Positions 12,907 to 23,200 of a stretch of DNA of 64,000 bases are shown piece after piece. The stretch's first letter is position 1; every line of letters starts with the position of its first letter. The notes beneath the pieces were generated by a model that did no database searches, had not been told where the DNA came from, and saw only the letters and a program-made list of their open reading frames with translations. The translations under genes and the position numbers were made by a program. This DNA is from Kitasatospora cinereorecta (GTDB lineage Bacteria > Actinomycetota > Actinomycetes > Streptomycetales > Streptomycetaceae). The stretch spans positions 1,005,001-1,069,000 of the forward strand of contig NZ_JAMZDX010000001.1 in the NCBI RefSeq assembly GCF_024172095.1. Reading direction: 5' to 3'.

Positions 12907-15555
12907 ATGGCCACACGTACGCCCGGCGCCGCGCCACGCAACCCCAAGCCCGGGCCGGCCAAGAAGGCGCCGGCCAAGAAGGCCGCGGCGCCCAAGCCGC
13001 CCGCCAAGCGGGCGGCCGCGAAGAAGGCGGCGCCCCCGCCGCCTCCGCCGCCGCGTCCGATACTCTTCCGCGCCGTCCGTGCGGTCTGGCTGGGCATCGC
13101 GCACTCGATCGGCGCGGTCTTCCGCGGCTTCGGGCACGGCGCCAAGAACCTCGACCCGGCGCACCGCAAGGACGGCGTGGCGCTGCTGCTGCTGGCGCTG
13201 GCCCTGGTCACCGCGGCGGGCACCTGGTTCGGCCCGCAGGGCTGGCTGGGCGAGGCGGCCACCAATGTGGTCTCCGGACTGTTCGGCCGCCTCGACGTGC
13301 TGGTGCCGCTCGTGCTCGGCGGCACCGCGGTCAAGCTGATGCGCCACCCCGGCCCGCCGGAGGCCAACGGCCGGATCGCGATCGGCCTGACCACCCTGGT
13401 GGTCGGCATCCTCGGGCTGGTCCACATCGGCTGCGGCGCGCCCGCGATGTCCAGCGGGGCGACCCGGATCCGGCAGGCCGGCGGCATCCTCGGCTGGGCC
13501 GCCTCCACGCCGATGATGGCGGCCGCGGGGCCGCCGCTGGCGGTGCCGCTGCTGCTGCTGCTCGCCTTCTTCGGCCTGCTGGTGGTCACCGCCACCCCGG
13601 TCAATCGCATCCCGGAGCGGCTCCAGCAGCTCGGGGTGCGGCTCGGGGTGGTCGAGCCGCTGCCCGCCGACGGTCCGGACGGCGAGTCGGCCGACGAGCG
13701 CGCGTACTCCACCGCGCCGCCGGAGGACGCCGACCCGGACGCCCTGCCGATCACCATCGGGGACGACGAGCTCTCCGCCCGCCGCAAGCGCCGCCGCCGC
13801 AAGGGCGAGGAGCCAGCCGCCGAGCCGGTCTCCTTCGACAAGGACCCGTACCAGACCCGTGACCTGGCGGCCGGCGTCGCCGCCGACCTGGACGGCGCGC
13901 TCACCTGGGGCGTGCCCGGCTCCCCGGCGGTGGCGAGCATGCTGAACCAGGTCAAGGACAACACCGCCCCGCCGGAGGAGCCGTGGGACAGCGGCCCGGC
14001 CGGCGGCGCCGTACCGGCCGCGCGCGCCTCCGAGGCCCCCGAGGGCCACGGCGAGGCCCCGGTCCGGATGGAGCAGCTGCAGCTCGCCGGCGACATCACC
14101 TACGCGCTGCCCGCGCTGGACCTGCTGGAGCGCGGCGCGCCCGCCAAAGCCCGCTCCCAGCTCAACGACGAGGTGGTCGCCCAGCTGACTGGCGTGTTCG
14201 CCGAGTTCAAGGTGGACGCCCGGGTCACCGGCTTCACCCGCGGCCCGACGGTCACCCGCTACGAGGTCGAGCTCGGCCCAGCCGTGAAGGTCGAGCGGAT
14301 CACCGCCCTGGCCAAGAACATCGCGTACGCGGTGGCCACCCCCGACGTGCGGATCATCTCGCCGATCCCCGGCAAGTCCGCGGTCGGCGTGGAGATCCCC
14401 AACCGGGACCGCGAGATGGTCACCCTCGGCGACCTGCTGCGCTCGCGCACCGCCGCCGAGGACAGCCACCCGATGGTGGTCGGCATGGGCAAGGACGTCG
14501 AGGGCCACACCGTGATGGCCAACCTCGCCAAGATGCCGCACGTGCTGGTCGCCGGCGCCACCGGCGCGGGCAAGTCCTCCTGTATCAACTGCCTGATCAC
14601 CTCGGTCCTGGTCCGGGCCACCCCGGACGAGGTGCGGATGGTGCTGGTCGACCCCAAGCGGGTCGAGCTGACCGCGTACGAGGGCATCCCGCACCTGATC
14701 ACACCGATCATCACCAACCCGAAGAAGGCCGCCGAGGCCCTCCAGTGGGTGGTGCGCGAGATGGACATGCGCTACGACGACCTGGCGGCCTTCGGCTTCC
14801 GGCACGTCGACGACTTCAACGCCGCGGTCCGGGCCGGCACCGTCAAGCCGCCGCTGGGCAGCGAGCGCGAGCTGACGCCGTACCCGTACCTGCTGGTGAT
14901 CGTGGACGAGCTGGCCGACCTGATGATGGTCGCCCCGCGCGACGTCGAGGACTCGGTGGTCCGGATCACCCAGCTCGCCCGTGCGGCCGGCATCCACCTG
15001 GTGCTGGCCACCCAGCGGCCCTCGGTGGACGTGGTCACCGGCCTGATCAAGGCCAACGTGCCGTCCCGGCTGGCCTTCGCCACCTCGGCGATGGCCGACT
15101 CCCGGGTCATCCTGGACCAGCCCGGCGCGGAGAAGCTGATCGGCAAGGGCGACGCGCTCTTCCTGCCGATGGGCGCCTCCAAGCCGGTCCGCATGCAGGG
15201 CGCGTTCGTCACCGAGGCGGAGATCGCCAGGGTGGTCCAGCACTGCAAGGACCAGCTGGCCGCCCGCTACCGCGAGGACGTGGTGGTCGGCGGCGGGCCG
15301 AAGAAGGAGATCGACGAGGAGATCGGCGACGACCTCGACCTGCTGATCCAGGCGGCCGAGCTGGTGGTCTCCACCCAGTTCGGCTCCACCTCGATGCTGC
15401 AGCGCAAGCTGCGGGTCGGATTCGCGAAGGCCGGCCGTCTGATGGACCTGATGGAATCGCGCGGGATCGTCGGCCCGAGCGAGGGATCGAAGGCCCGTGA
15501 CGTGCTGATCAAGCCGGACGAACTGGACGCGGTACTGCTCACGCTGCGGGGGTGA
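12907..15555 (+). CDS. ftsK: DNA translocase FtsK/SpoIIIE
   Basis: An 882-residue septal DNA pump that moves chromosomes out of closing sporulation septa. The N-terminus is a basic Ala-Lys-Pro-rich stretch (about 1-55), then about four transmembrane helices (about 85-235), a linker, and a RecA-like motor with Walker A GATGAGKSS at 550-558 and Walker B region LLVIVDELADLMM. The C-terminal winged-helix gamma domain (about 815-878, QFGSTSMLQRKLRVGFAKAG) would recognise polar guide sequences. Length fits streptomycete FtsK. The leaderless-type ATG start is supported by the basic N-terminus beginning directly there. A strong hairpin follows. Confidence 0.96.
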   Translation: MATRTPGAAPRNPKPGPAKKAPAKKAAAPKPPAKRAAAKKAAPPPPPPPRPILFRAVRAVWLGIAHSIGAVFRGFGHGAKNLDPAHRKDGVALLLLALALVTAAGTWFGPQGWLGEAATNVVSGLFGRLDVLVPLVLGGTAVKLMRHPGPPEANGRIAIGLTTLVVGILGLVHIGCGAPAMSSGATRIRQAGGILGWAASTPMMAAAGPPLAVPLLLLLAFFGLLVVTATPVNRIPERLQQLGVRLGVVEPLPADGPDGESADERAYSTAPPEDADPDALPITIGDDELSARRKRRRRKGEEPAAEPVSFDKDPYQTRDLAAGVAADLDGALTWGVPGSPAVASMLNQVKDNTAPPEEPWDSGPAGGAVPAARASEAPEGHGEAPVRMEQLQLAGDITYALPALDLLERGAPAKARSQLNDEVVAQLTGVFAEFKVDARVTGFTRGPTVTRYEVELGPAVKVERITALAKNIAYAVATPDVRIISPIPGKSAVGVEIPNRDREMVTLGDLLRSRTAAEDSHPMVVGMGKDVEGHTVMANLAKMPHVLVAGATGAGKSSCINCLITSVLVRATPDEVRMVLVDPKRVELTAYEGIPHLITPIITNPKKAAEALQWVVREMDMRYDDLAAFGFRHVDDFNAAVRAGTVKPPLGSERELTPYPYLLVIVDELADLMMVAPRDVEDSVVRITQLARAAGIHLVLATQRPSVDVVTGLIKANVPSRLAFATSAMADSRVILDQPGAEKLIGKGDALFLPMGASKPVRMQGAFVTEAEIARVVQHCKDQLAARYREDVVVGGGPKKEIDEEIGDDLDLLIQAAELVVSTQFGSTSMLQRKLRVGFAKAGRLMDLMESRGIVGPSEGSKARDVLIKPDELDAVLLTLRG

Positions 15556-15559
15556 CCTG

Positions 15560-15600
15560 CGGGTGGTCTCACTCGTTCGGAGGAATGTGATGACCACCCG
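15560..15600 (+). terminator. ftsK terminator hairpin
   Basis: A 9-bp perfect stem (CGGGTGGTC / GACCACCCG) is continued by TCAC / GTGA after one bulged T, with a 14-nt loop. It starts 5 bp after the ftsK stop. It has no U-tract. Confidence 0.65.
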
Positions 15601-15642
15601 TCAGATCTCCCCAACCGGGCCCGCTCGTTCGGGCCATACCGG

Positions 15643-15673
15643 TTGAGAAACGTTCCGCCACCACCCCTAGACT
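15643..15673 (+). promoter_or_regulatory. Candidate promoter of the RodZ-like gene
   Basis: TTGAGA (15643-15648) and TAGACT (15668-15673) are separated by 19 bp. This fits a housekeeping sigma factor promoter with slightly long spacing. Transcription would begin near 15680, giving a leader of about 34 nt to GTG 15714. Confidence 0.5.
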
Positions 15674-15713
15674 GTCTTCTCAGCAGGTGGCCAACGCTCG
15701 AAAGGCACGCCCC

Positions 15714-16598
15714 GTGACCATCGGCAAGTCCCCCCGCCGCGACTCCCACACCTCCTCCGCGCCCTCCGCCGCCGTGCCCGATCAGGCCGCGGAGCAGTCG
15801 GGCGTGGTCGAACGGCCGGCCGACGCCGGGCCGAGCATCGGCCGGGTGCTGGCGGCGGCGCGGATCGAGGCCGGACTGACCGTCGATCAGGTCAGCACCG
15901 CGACCCGGATCCGGGTGCCGATCGTCCACGCGGTGGAGGACGACGACTTCGACCGCTGCGGCGGCGACTTCTACGCCCGCGGCCACATCCGGCTGATCGC
16001 CCGCGCCGTCGGCGTGGACGGGGACGCCCTGGTCGCCCGCTACGACGCCGCCCACGGTGGCGCCCCGGGCCCGCGCCGGGCCACCCAGCTGCTGGACACC
16101 GGCCCGATCAAGGTCACCGACCACCGCCGCCCGAACTGGACCGGCGCCATGGTCGCCGCCATCGTCGCGGTGGTCGCGCTGATCGGCTTCAACCTGTTCG
16201 GCAGCGGCTCCACCACCGACCACACCCCCGGCGCCGCCAGTGCTCCGCTGCCCAGCGGCGCCTCGGCCCCCTCCACCGCCACCGCCCAGCCCCCGGCGCC
16301 CGCCCCCAGCCTGGCCCCGATCGCCGCCGCCCCGGCCGACAAGGTGACCGTGAAGCTGGTCGCCGAGAAGGACAAGAGCTGGGTCACTGCCAAGGACGGT
16401 AACGGCAAGTCGCTCTTCTCGAACAACCTCGAGGAGGGCCAGGACCAGACCTTCACCGATCCCAAGAAGATCAACCTGGTGATCGGCAACGCCGGGGCCG
16501 TCCACGTGTACGTCAACGGCAAGGACCTCGGGCCCGCCGGTCAGGATGGCCAGGTCGTGCACCTGACGTACACCCCGGGCGACCCGCAGGCCGGCTGA
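15714..16598 (+). CDS. RodZ-like helix-turn-helix membrane protein with DUF4115 domain
   Basis: A 294-residue bitopic protein. A helix-turn-helix of the RodZ/Xre type lies at about 40-110 ([20 protein letters not shown]), then one transmembrane helix at about 145-165 ([17 protein letters not shown]), a Pro/Ala/Ser-rich spacer and a C-terminal DUF4115 beta domain ([19 protein letters not shown]). RodZ proteins link the cell-shape machinery to the membrane; in mycelial actinomycetes the role is less clear. GTG 15714 is chosen because GAAAGG stands 8 nt before it; GTG 15687 in the same frame is an alternative. It lies between ftsK and rimO, its usual place in streptomycetes. Confidence 0.8.
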   Translation: MTIGKSPRRDSHTSSAPSAAVPDQAAEQSGVVERPADAGPSIGRVLAAARIEAGLTVDQVSTATRIRVPIVHAVEDDDFDRCGGDFYARGHIRLIARAVGVDGDALVARYDAAHGGAPGPRRATQLLDTGPIKVTDHRRPNWTGAMVAAIVAVVALIGFNLFGSGSTTDHTPGAASAPLPSGASAPSTATAQPPAPAPSLAPIAAAPADKVTVKLVAEKDKSWVTAKDGNGKSLFSNNLEEGQDQTFTDPKKINLVIGNAGAVHVYVNGKDLGPAGQDGQVVHLTYTPGDPQAG

Positions 16599-16658
16599 TC
16601 ACCGAGATGTGATCAAGGCGTGTGGCCTCCGGGGGGAACGGCACCGGGGGTCGCGCGT

Positions 16659-16664
16659 TAATCT
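16659..16664 (+). promoter_or_regulatory. -10 hexamer of a probable leaderless rimO promoter
   Basis: TAATCT lies 7 nt before ATG 16672, with no Shine-Dalgarno sequence. This promoter would drive rimO-pgsA-cinA. Confidence 0.5.
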
Positions 16665-16671
16665 TGGCGTC

Positions 16672-18129
16672 ATGCCTGAAACCCGCACTGTCGCCCTGGT
16701 CACGCTCGGATGCGCTCGCAACGAGGTCGACTCCGAGGAACTCGCCGGGCGACTGGAGGCCGACGGCTGGAAGCTGGTGGACGACGCCAGTGAGGCCGAC
16801 GTCGCCGTCGTCAACACCTGCGGGTTCGTCGAGGCCGCCAAGAAGGACTCCGTCGACGCCCTCCTCGAAGCCAACGACCTCAAGGGACACGGCCGCACCC
16901 AGGCCGTCGTCGCCGTCGGCTGCATGGCCGAGCGCTACGGCAAGGAACTCGCCGACGCCCTCCCCGAGGCCGACGGCGTGCTCGGCTTCGACGACTACGC
17001 CGACATCTCCACCCGCCTGCAGACCATCCTGTCCGGCGGCCACGTCGAGGCGCACACCCCGCGCGACCGCCGCAAGCTGCTCCCACTCACCCCGGTCGAG
17101 CGGCAGGCCGCGGCCGCCGAGGTCGCCCTGCCCGGCCACGGCGCTCCCGAGGACCTCCCCGACGGCCTCGCCCCCGCCTCCGGCCCGCGCACCCTGCGCA
17201 AGCGCCTGGACGACGCCCCGGTCGCCTCGGTGAAGCTCGCCTCCGGCTGCGACCGCCGCTGCTCCTTCTGCGCCATCCCGGCCTTCCGCGGCTCCTTCAT
17301 CTCCCGCCGCCCCAGCGACGTGCTCAACGAGGCGGTCTGGCTGGCCGGCCAGGGCGTCCGCGAGATCGTCCTGGTCAGCGAGAACAACACCTCGTACGGC
17401 AAGGACCTCGGCGACATCCGCCTGCTGGAGACCCTGCTCGGCGAGATCGCCGCGATCGAGGGCGTCGAGCGGGTGCGGGTCAGCTACCTGCAGCCCGCCG
17501 AGATGCGGCCCGGTCTGATCGACGCGATGACCGGCACCGACAAGGTCGTGCCCTACTTCGACCTGTCCTTCCAGCACTCGGCCCCGGCCGTGCTGCGCCG
17601 GATGCGCCGCTTCGGCAGCACCGACCAGTTCCTGGAGCTGCTGGGCACCATCCGCGACAAGGCCCCGGAGGCCGGCGCCCGGTCCAACTTCATCGTCGGC
17701 TTCCCCGGCGAGACCGAGGAGGACTTCGCCGAGCTGGAACGGTTCATCACCCACGCCGGGCTCGACGCCATCGGCGTCTTCGGCTACTCCGACGAGGAGG
17801 GCACCGAGGCGGCCGGCTACGACGGCAAGCTCGACCAGGACGTGGTCGACCAGCGGCTGGCCCGGCTCTCCCGGCTCGCCGAGGAGCTCACCGCCCAGCG
17901 CGCCGAGCAGCGGATCGGCAGCGAGGTGCTGGTCCTGGTCGAGTCGGTCGAGGACGGCGTCGTCGAGGGCCGGGCCGCCCACCAGGCGCCGGAGACCGAC
18001 GGCCTGACCACCCTGCTCGGGATCGAGGACGCCGAGATCGGCCGCTTCTACCGGGCCCGCGTGGTCGGTACCGAGGGCGTCGACCTGGTGGCCGAGATCC
18101 TCGCCGACGGTGCGGAGGACGGAGCATGA
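16672..18129 (+). CDS. rimO: Ribosomal protein uS12 methylthiotransferase RimO
   Basis: A 485-residue radical-SAM enzyme that adds a methylthio group to the conserved Asp of ribosomal protein uS12. The N-terminal MTTase domain has the three cluster cysteines in [19 protein letters not shown] and VGCMAERYG. The radical SAM core has [13 protein letters not shown] (CxxxCxxC), and a C-terminal TRAM-like domain follows. The [11 protein letters not shown] start and the SLKEASGCDR-like context separate it from MiaB. The ATG at 16672 is preferred over an upstream in-frame start because it begins the family N-terminus [14 protein letters not shown]. It overlaps pgsA by ATGA. Confidence 0.95.
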   Translation: MPETRTVALVTLGCARNEVDSEELAGRLEADGWKLVDDASEADVAVVNTCGFVEAAKKDSVDALLEANDLKGHGRTQAVVAVGCMAERYGKELADALPEADGVLGFDDYADISTRLQTILSGGHVEAHTPRDRRKLLPLTPVERQAAAAEVALPGHGAPEDLPDGLAPASGPRTLRKRLDDAPVASVKLASGCDRRCSFCAIPAFRGSFISRRPSDVLNEAVWLAGQGVREIVLVSENNTSYGKDLGDIRLLETLLGEIAAIEGVERVRVSYLQPAEMRPGLIDAMTGTDKVVPYFDLSFQHSAPAVLRRMRRFGSTDQFLELLGTIRDKAPEAGARSNFIVGFPGETEEDFAELERFITHAGLDAIGVFGYSDEEGTEAAGYDGKLDQDVVDQRLARLSRLAEELTAQRAEQRIGSEVLVLVESVEDGVVEGRAAHQAPETDGLTTLLGIEDAEIGRFYRARVVGTEGVDLVAEILADGAEDGA

Positions 18130-18758
18130 CCAAGGGGCCAGGGGCCCCCGCGGCGACGCGGCCCACGGCGGCCGCGCCGCCACCGCCGCCGGGGGTCTGG
18201 AACATCGCCAACGTCCTGACCATGGTCCGGCTGCTGCTGGTCCCGGTCTTCGTGGCGCTGCTCTTCGCCGACGGCGGACACAACCCCAAGTGGCGCTCGG
18301 TCGCCTGGGCGGCCTTCGCCATCGCGATGATCACCGACCTGTTCGACGGCGAGCTGGCCCGGCGCAAGGGCCTGATCACCGACTTCGGCAAGATCGCCGA
18401 CCCGATCGCCGACAAGGCGATCATGGGGGCCGCGCTGATCGGCCTCTCGATCCTCGGCGACCTGCCCTGGTGGATCACCGCGGTCATCCTCTTCCGCGAG
18501 CTCGGCATCACCCTGATGCGCTTCTGGGTGATCCGCTTCGCCGTCATCCCGGCCAGCCGGGGCGGCAAGCTCAAGACCCTCACCCAGGGCATCGCGGTCG
18601 GCATGTACGTGCTGGAGCTGACCGGCTGGCTCGCCACCGCGCGGGCCGTCCTGATGGGCATCGCGGTGCTGCTGACCGTCGGCACCGGACTCGACTACGT
18701 CGGCCAGGCCGTCCGGCTGCGCCGCGAGGGGCTGGCGAAGGAGCGGGCGGGGAAGTGA
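18126..18758 (+). CDS. pgsA: CDP-diacylglycerol-glycerol-3-phosphate 3-phosphatidyltransferase
   Basis: A 210-residue membrane enzyme making phosphatidylglycerophosphate, first step to phosphatidylglycerol and cardiolipin. The CDP-alcohol phosphotransferase motif D-x2-D-G-x2-A-R-x8-G-x3-D-x3-D is complete in [20 protein letters not shown] followed by ADPIADK (about residues 74-100). Four to six hydrophobic helices are visible. A Pro/Ala-rich N-terminal tail (about 1-23) precedes the catalytic domain. It overlaps rimO (ATGA) and cinA (GTGA) by four bases each, indicating translational coupling within one operon. Another CDP-alcohol transferase activity cannot be fully excluded, but context favours PgsA. 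Confidence 0.9.
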   Translation: MTKGPGAPAATRPTAAAPPPPPGVWNIANVLTMVRLLLVPVFVALLFADGGHNPKWRSVAWAAFAIAMITDLFDGELARRKGLITDFGKIADPIADKAIMGAALIGLSILGDLPWWITAVILFRELGITLMRFWVIRFAVIPASRGGKLKTLTQGIAVGMYVLELTGWLATARAVLMGIAVLLTVGTGLDYVGQAVRLRREGLAKERAGK

Positions 18759-19294
18759 CCACCGGCGAGGGCCTGTCAGGGGACACGGGCGGGGGCGGGG
18801 CCGCAGGCGGCAGCGGGCTTGCCGAGCGGGTGCTGGCGGCGGTGCGCGGCGAGGGGGCGACGCTGGCCGTCGCCGAGTCGCTGACCGGCGGCCTGCTGGC
18901 GGCCACGCTGGTCGACGTGCCCGGCGCCTCGACGGTGCTGCGCGGCTCGGTCACCGCGTACGCGACCGACATCAAGGCCTCGGTGCTGGGCGTGGACGAG
19001 GGCCTGCTCGCCGTCCACGGCCCGGTCCACCCGGTGGTCGCCCGCCAGATGGCCGACGGCGTCCGCCGCCTGCTCGGCGCCACCTACGGCCTCGCCACCA
19101 CCGGCGTGGCCGGACCCGACCCGCAGGACGGGCAGCCGGTCGGCACCGTCCACGTCGCGCTGGCCGGCCCGGCGGGAACAGCGGCGGCGTCACCGCGGTT
19201 GTCGGGGGAGCGTGCCACAATCCGGCGCGACACGGTGACGGCCGCCCTCGAGTTGCTGCTCGAACGTGTAGCGAACGATTCCCCGGCGCGCTGA
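18755..19294 (+). CDS. CinA C-terminal-type nicotinamide-nucleotide amidohydrolase
   Basis: A 179-residue protein corresponding to the C-terminal CinA/PncC domain only; the N-terminal MoCF domain of long CinA is absent. Family motifs: LAVAESLTGGLLAATLVDVPGAS (about residues 30-52), GSVTAYATDIKASVLGV and TTGVAGPDPQDGQPVGTVHVA. PncC deamidates nicotinamide mononucleotide to nicotinate mononucleotide in the pyridine-nucleotide cycle. The N-terminus has a Gly-rich tail. The GTG start overlaps the pgsA stop (GTGA). It is the last gene of the rimO-pgsA-cinA set; clgR begins 220 bp later with its own signals. Confidence 0.9.
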   Translation: MTTGEGLSGDTGGGGAAGGSGLAERVLAAVRGEGATLAVAESLTGGLLAATLVDVPGASTVLRGSVTAYATDIKASVLGVDEGLLAVHGPVHPVVARQMADGVRRLLGATYGLATTGVAGPDPQDGQPVGTVHVALAGPAGTAAASPRLSGERATIRRDTVTAALELLLERVANDSPAR

Positions 19295-19514
19295 GGTTTG
19301 CTGAAATCGCTGAACTGGCCCCGCGGGCCGGAGGATCGTGTTAGACCGGATGGCCCGGTTGGGCAGATATCCAGCCAGAGGCGGGGAACAGACAGGGGAG
19401 GGGGCAGCCTTGCAGCCCAGAGTGAACACGACCACGGTCCCCGCACGGGATGCGGACAAGGCGGTACGGTGGGGGCGTGACATCTCGATCCGCAGTCCGA
19501 GGAGGGAGGCACCG

Positions 19515-19886
19515 ATGATTCTGCTCCGTCGCCTGCTGGGCGATGTGCTGCGTCGGCAGCGCCAGCGCCAGGGCCGCACACTCCGCGAGGTGTCGGCAGC
19601 CGCCAGGGTTTCGCTCGGCTACCTCTCCGAGGTCGAGCGGGGACAGAAGGAGGCCTCCTCCGAGCTGCTCTCCGCCATCTGCGACGCGCTCGATGTCCGG
19701 ATGTCCGAGGTCATGCGCGAGGTCAGCGACGAGCTGTCGCTCGCCGAACTTGCGGCGATGGCCACCCTCTCGGAGGGTGATCTGCTGAGGCCGGTGCTCG
19801 AACCGGTTCCGCTGCCGTCGCCCGGCGTCGACCGGGCCGGTTCCATGTCGCCCAAGACGGCGGCCATGGACGTGGTGGCGGCCTGA
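19515..19886 (+). CDS. clgR: ClgR-type Xre-family transcriptional activator of clp/lon genes
   Basis: A 123-residue regulator with a helix-turn-helix domain at about 10-66 ([20 protein letters not shown]...[15 protein letters not shown]). The N-terminus [17 protein letters not shown] and the overall sequence match actinobacterial ClgR, which activates Clp protease and Lon genes. The last two residues are Ala-Ala; in S. lividans the terminal AA of ClgR is a signal for ClpP-dependent degradation, so the feedback loop is probably kept here. ATG 19515 has GGAGGGAGG at the right distance. A possible -10 box TACGGT lies at 19465-19470. The position after pgsA-cinA matches the mycobacterial order as well. 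The rest of the 220-bp upstream region shows no gene. Confidence 0.9.
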   Translation: MILLRRLLGDVLRRQRQRQGRTLREVSAAARVSLGYLSEVERGQKEASSELLSAICDALDVRMSEVMREVSDELSLAELAAMATLSEGDLLRPVLEPVPLPSPGVDRAGSMSPKTAAMDVVAA

Positions 19887-19938
19887 CCGGACCTCGCCGG
19901 TCCCGACGATCTCGGGACGCGAGTGAAGGAGGCCGCAG

Positions 19939-20184
19939 ATGCGGGGTGCGTGGGCGCTGCGCGGGGTTCTGCTCGTGCTGGCCGGCACGTTGGGTTGGAT
20001 CTTGCTGCTGGGCGGCACCGTCGGTTCCGGCGGTGCCGCCCTCGGCATATTCGCGGCGGGTGGCTGGGGGCTGGCGCTGGTGCCCATCCACACCCGAGAG
20101 GCTCATGCGCGGACGGGAGAACTCCGTCAGGGGCTCGGGGAACTGCGAGGGCATCCCCTGGAGCGCGAGCCGGACGGCGGGTGA
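19939..20184 (+). CDS. Small hydrophobic protein, function unknown
   Basis: An 81-residue protein with two hydrophobic segments (about 8-27, LRGVLLVLAGTLGWILLLGG, and 29-49) and a charged C-terminal tail rich in Arg, Glu and Gly. ATG 19939 is preceded by GGAGG. I recognise no family. It lies 52 bp after clgR on the same strand and could be co-transcribed with it. Its stop falls at the edge of a dispersed repeat element. Confidence 0.6.
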   Translation: MRGAWALRGVLLVLAGTLGWILLLGGTVGSGGAALGIFAAGGWGLALVPIHTREAHARTGELRQGLGELRGHPLEREPDGG

Positions 20185-20282
20185 GGCGGAAGGCTGCGGG
20201 ACCGTACCTTTCGTACGCGCGCAGTTCCCCGCGCCCCTGGGGTCTGCCCGACCTGTGCAGTTTTCCGCGCCCCTGGGGGGCT
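20184..20282. repeat. Dispersed GC-rich repeat, copy A
   Basis: The copy has GGCGGAAGGCTGCGGGACCG near its start and two direct half-units that each read GCAGTT(C/T)(C/T)CCGCGCCCCTGGGG (about 20221-20242 and 20257-20279). The same segments occur at 31845-31957, 42231-42340 and 60415-60490. It lies between convergent genes. Confidence 0.75.
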
Positions 20283-23200
20283 CATGCGCGTAGGCGGTAG
20301 CCGCGGGGGGTGGGGTGGAAGCCGGCGGCTTCCAGGGCGGGGGCGAGGGCCGAGGTGAGGGCGGGTTCGCCGTTGGCGCGTTCGACGGTGACGGTGCCGA
20401 GGGTGCCGTCGCGGACGGCGCCCGCGAGGGCGGTTGCGGCCGGTCCGGGGTCCGCCGCCCAACTGAGCAGGGACTTGCCGCCGCGCTCGACGTAGAGCGC
20501 GAGTTCGCCGTCGACCAGGACGACCAGGGCGCCGGCCTTGCGGCCGGGGCGGTGGGCGGTGGCTCTGGTGGTGGCGTCCGGGTCGGGTGAGGCCGGGGGT
20601 TCGGGCCAGGCCAGGGCGGCGCCGTACGCGTTGGCGGGGTCGGCGGCGGCGAGGACCAGGACCTGAGGGGGTTCGGCGGAGCCGGTGGTGGACCAGTCGG
20701 AGGCGGCGGCGCGCTCCAGGCGGCCGCTGATCGAGCGCAGCCGGTCGGCCGCGCCCTCCATGGCGAACTGGGCGCCGCCGAGGCCCTCGACGAAGTAGCC
20801 GCGGCGGGCCTTGCCGCGCTCCTCCAGAGCGGCGAGCACCCGGTACACCCCGGCGAAGCCGCCGGGGACGCGTTCGGCGGTGACGGTGCCGCGGGTGAGG
20901 ATGCCGTGCCGGTCGAGCAGGTTCTGCGCCTGGGCGGTGGCCCGCACGGTCGGGTCGCCGCCGTACGCCGGCAGCAGGGACCAGCGGCCGGCGACGGTGG
21001 GCGGGCCGGAGCGCAGCGCCCCGGCGGGTCGGCCGAGGCCCCGCCCGGCGCCGCCGTAGCGGCCGCGCGGGGTGGCGCGGGGGGCCCGGTGGGCGGTGGA
21101 GCCGGCGGTGCGGCCGGAGCCGAGCAGGGCACGCAGCGGGGCGAGGGTGTCGTTGGTGACGTAGCCGGCCCAGACCAGGTCCCAGAGGGCGTCGGCGAGT
21201 TCGGTGGGGGAGGTGTCGGGGAACGGCTCGGCGAGCCGGTCGGCGAGCTGGCGGAAGAACAGGCCCCAGCCGCCGGCGAGCACGTCCAGCAGGGCGGTGT
21301 GCAGCGGGGTGAGTGCGGGCGGGACGGGCTCGGGGCGCAGCAGGTGGGCGTTGTCCGGGAGGTGAAGGCTGATCCAGCCGTCCTTGCCGGGCAGTGCGCC
21401 GGCACCGGACCAGCCGATCTCGCCGGCGGACATCAGTTCGTCGAGCATGCCGGGCCGGTAGTCGGTGAGCCGGGCGGGCAGCACCAGCTTCTCCAGGGCG
21501 GAGGCGGGCAGGGCGGTGCCCTGGAGCTGTTCGATCACCCGGTAGAGGCCGTCGAGGCCACGCAGCCGGTGGCCGGCCAGGTGCTGCCACTGGGGCAGGA
21601 AGGCGGCGAGGGCGCGCGGCGGGACGGCCTCGACCTCCTGGCGCAGGGCGGCCAGTGAGCGGCGGCGCAGCCGGCGCAGCACGTCGGCGTCGCACCACTC
21701 GTGGGTGGCGGTGTGGCCCTCGATGGGCCGGAACTCGCCCTGGACCAGGCGGCCGGCGGCGGTGAGCCGGTGCAGGGTGCCGGTGACGACGGCGGTGCCG
21801 AGGCCGAACCGGCCGGCCGCCTCGGCGGCGGTGAACGGGCCGTGGGTGCGGGCGTAGCGGGCGATCAGGTCGCCGAGCGGGTCCTTGACCGGTTCGGTGA
21901 ACGCCTCGGGGACGCCGACCGGCAGCGGGGTGCCGAGGGCGTCGCGCAGCCGGCCCGCGTCCTCGATGGCGGACCAGCGCAGCTCTCCGGCGATCCGGAC
22001 CTGGATCACCCGGCGGGCGGCCTCCAGTTCCAGGGCCCAGAGCGGCTCGGCGCCGCGGGTGGTCAGTTCGGCCTCGCCGAGCGGGCCGAGCAGGCGCAGG
22101 GCGTCGGCGACGCCCTCGGCGTCCTTGATCCGCCGCTCGGGGGTGAGTCGCTGGAGTTCGGCCTCCAGGTCGGCGAGGACCTGCGGGTCGAGGAGTTCGC
22201 GCAGCTCGGCCTGGCCGAGCAGTTCGGAGAGCAGCCGGGAGTCGAGGGAGAGGGCGGCAGCGCGGCGCTCGGCGATCGGGGAGTCGCCCTCGTACAGGAA
22301 CTGGGCGACGTAGCCGAAGAGCAGGGAGCGGGCGAAGGGGGAGGGCTCGGCGGTGGTGACCTCGACCAGGCGGACGGCGCGGGACTCCAGGTCGCCCATC
22401 AGCTCGACCAGCCCGGGGACGTCGAAGACGTCCTGGAGGCACTCGCGGACGGCCTCCAGGACGATCGGGAAGGAGCCGTACTCGGCGGCGACCTCCAGCA
22501 GCTGGGAGGCGCGCTGGCGCTGCTGCCAGAGCGGGGTGCGGCGGCCGGGGTTGCGGCGGGGCAGCAGCAGGGCGCGGCCGGCGCACTCGCGGAAGCGGGC
22601 GGCGAACAGGGCGGAGCCGCCGACCTGGTCGGTGACGATCTGTTCGATCTCGCCGCGGTCGAAGAGCGCCGTGTCGGCGCCGACCGGGGCGTCGTCGGTG
22701 ACCGGCTTGTCGGTGGGGAAGTCCAGGAGGTCCGCGTCCGGCAGGCGGAGCACGATGCCGTCGTCGGCGTGCATCACCTGCGGGTCCAGGCCGTGCTTCT
22801 CGCGCAGGCGGGCGCCGAGGGCGAGCGCCCACGGGGCGTGCACCTGGGCGCCGAACGGGGAGTGGATGACGATCCGCCAGTCGCCGAGCTCGTCGCGGAA
22901 GCGCTCGACCACGATGGTGCGGTCGTCCGGGAGGTGGCCGCAGGCCTCGCGCTGCTCGGCCAGGTACGAGAGCAGGTTGCCGGCCGCCCAGTCGTCCAGG
23001 CCGGCCAGGCGCAGCCGCTCGGTGGCGGCCTCCGGCGTCAGGGCGCCGACCTCGCGGACGAAGGCGCCGACGGCGCGGCCGAGCTCCAGCGGACGGCCGA
23101 GGGTGTCGCCCTTCCAGAACGGGAGCCGTCCGGGCACGCCCGGGGCGGGGGTGACCAGCACCTTGTCGTGGGTGATCTCCTCGATCCGCCAGGAGGTGGT

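Noticed and set aside
12001..15597. Open frame of 1198 codons opposite osaB and ftsK
   Set aside because: Antisense shadow of ftsK in its third-position-GC-rich frame; no ribosome-binding site or domain.
19255..19300. Possible ClgR operator (TAGCGAACG-type) near the end of cinA
   Set aside because: Only one half of the known GTTCGC-N5-GCG pattern is present, and it lies within coding sequence.
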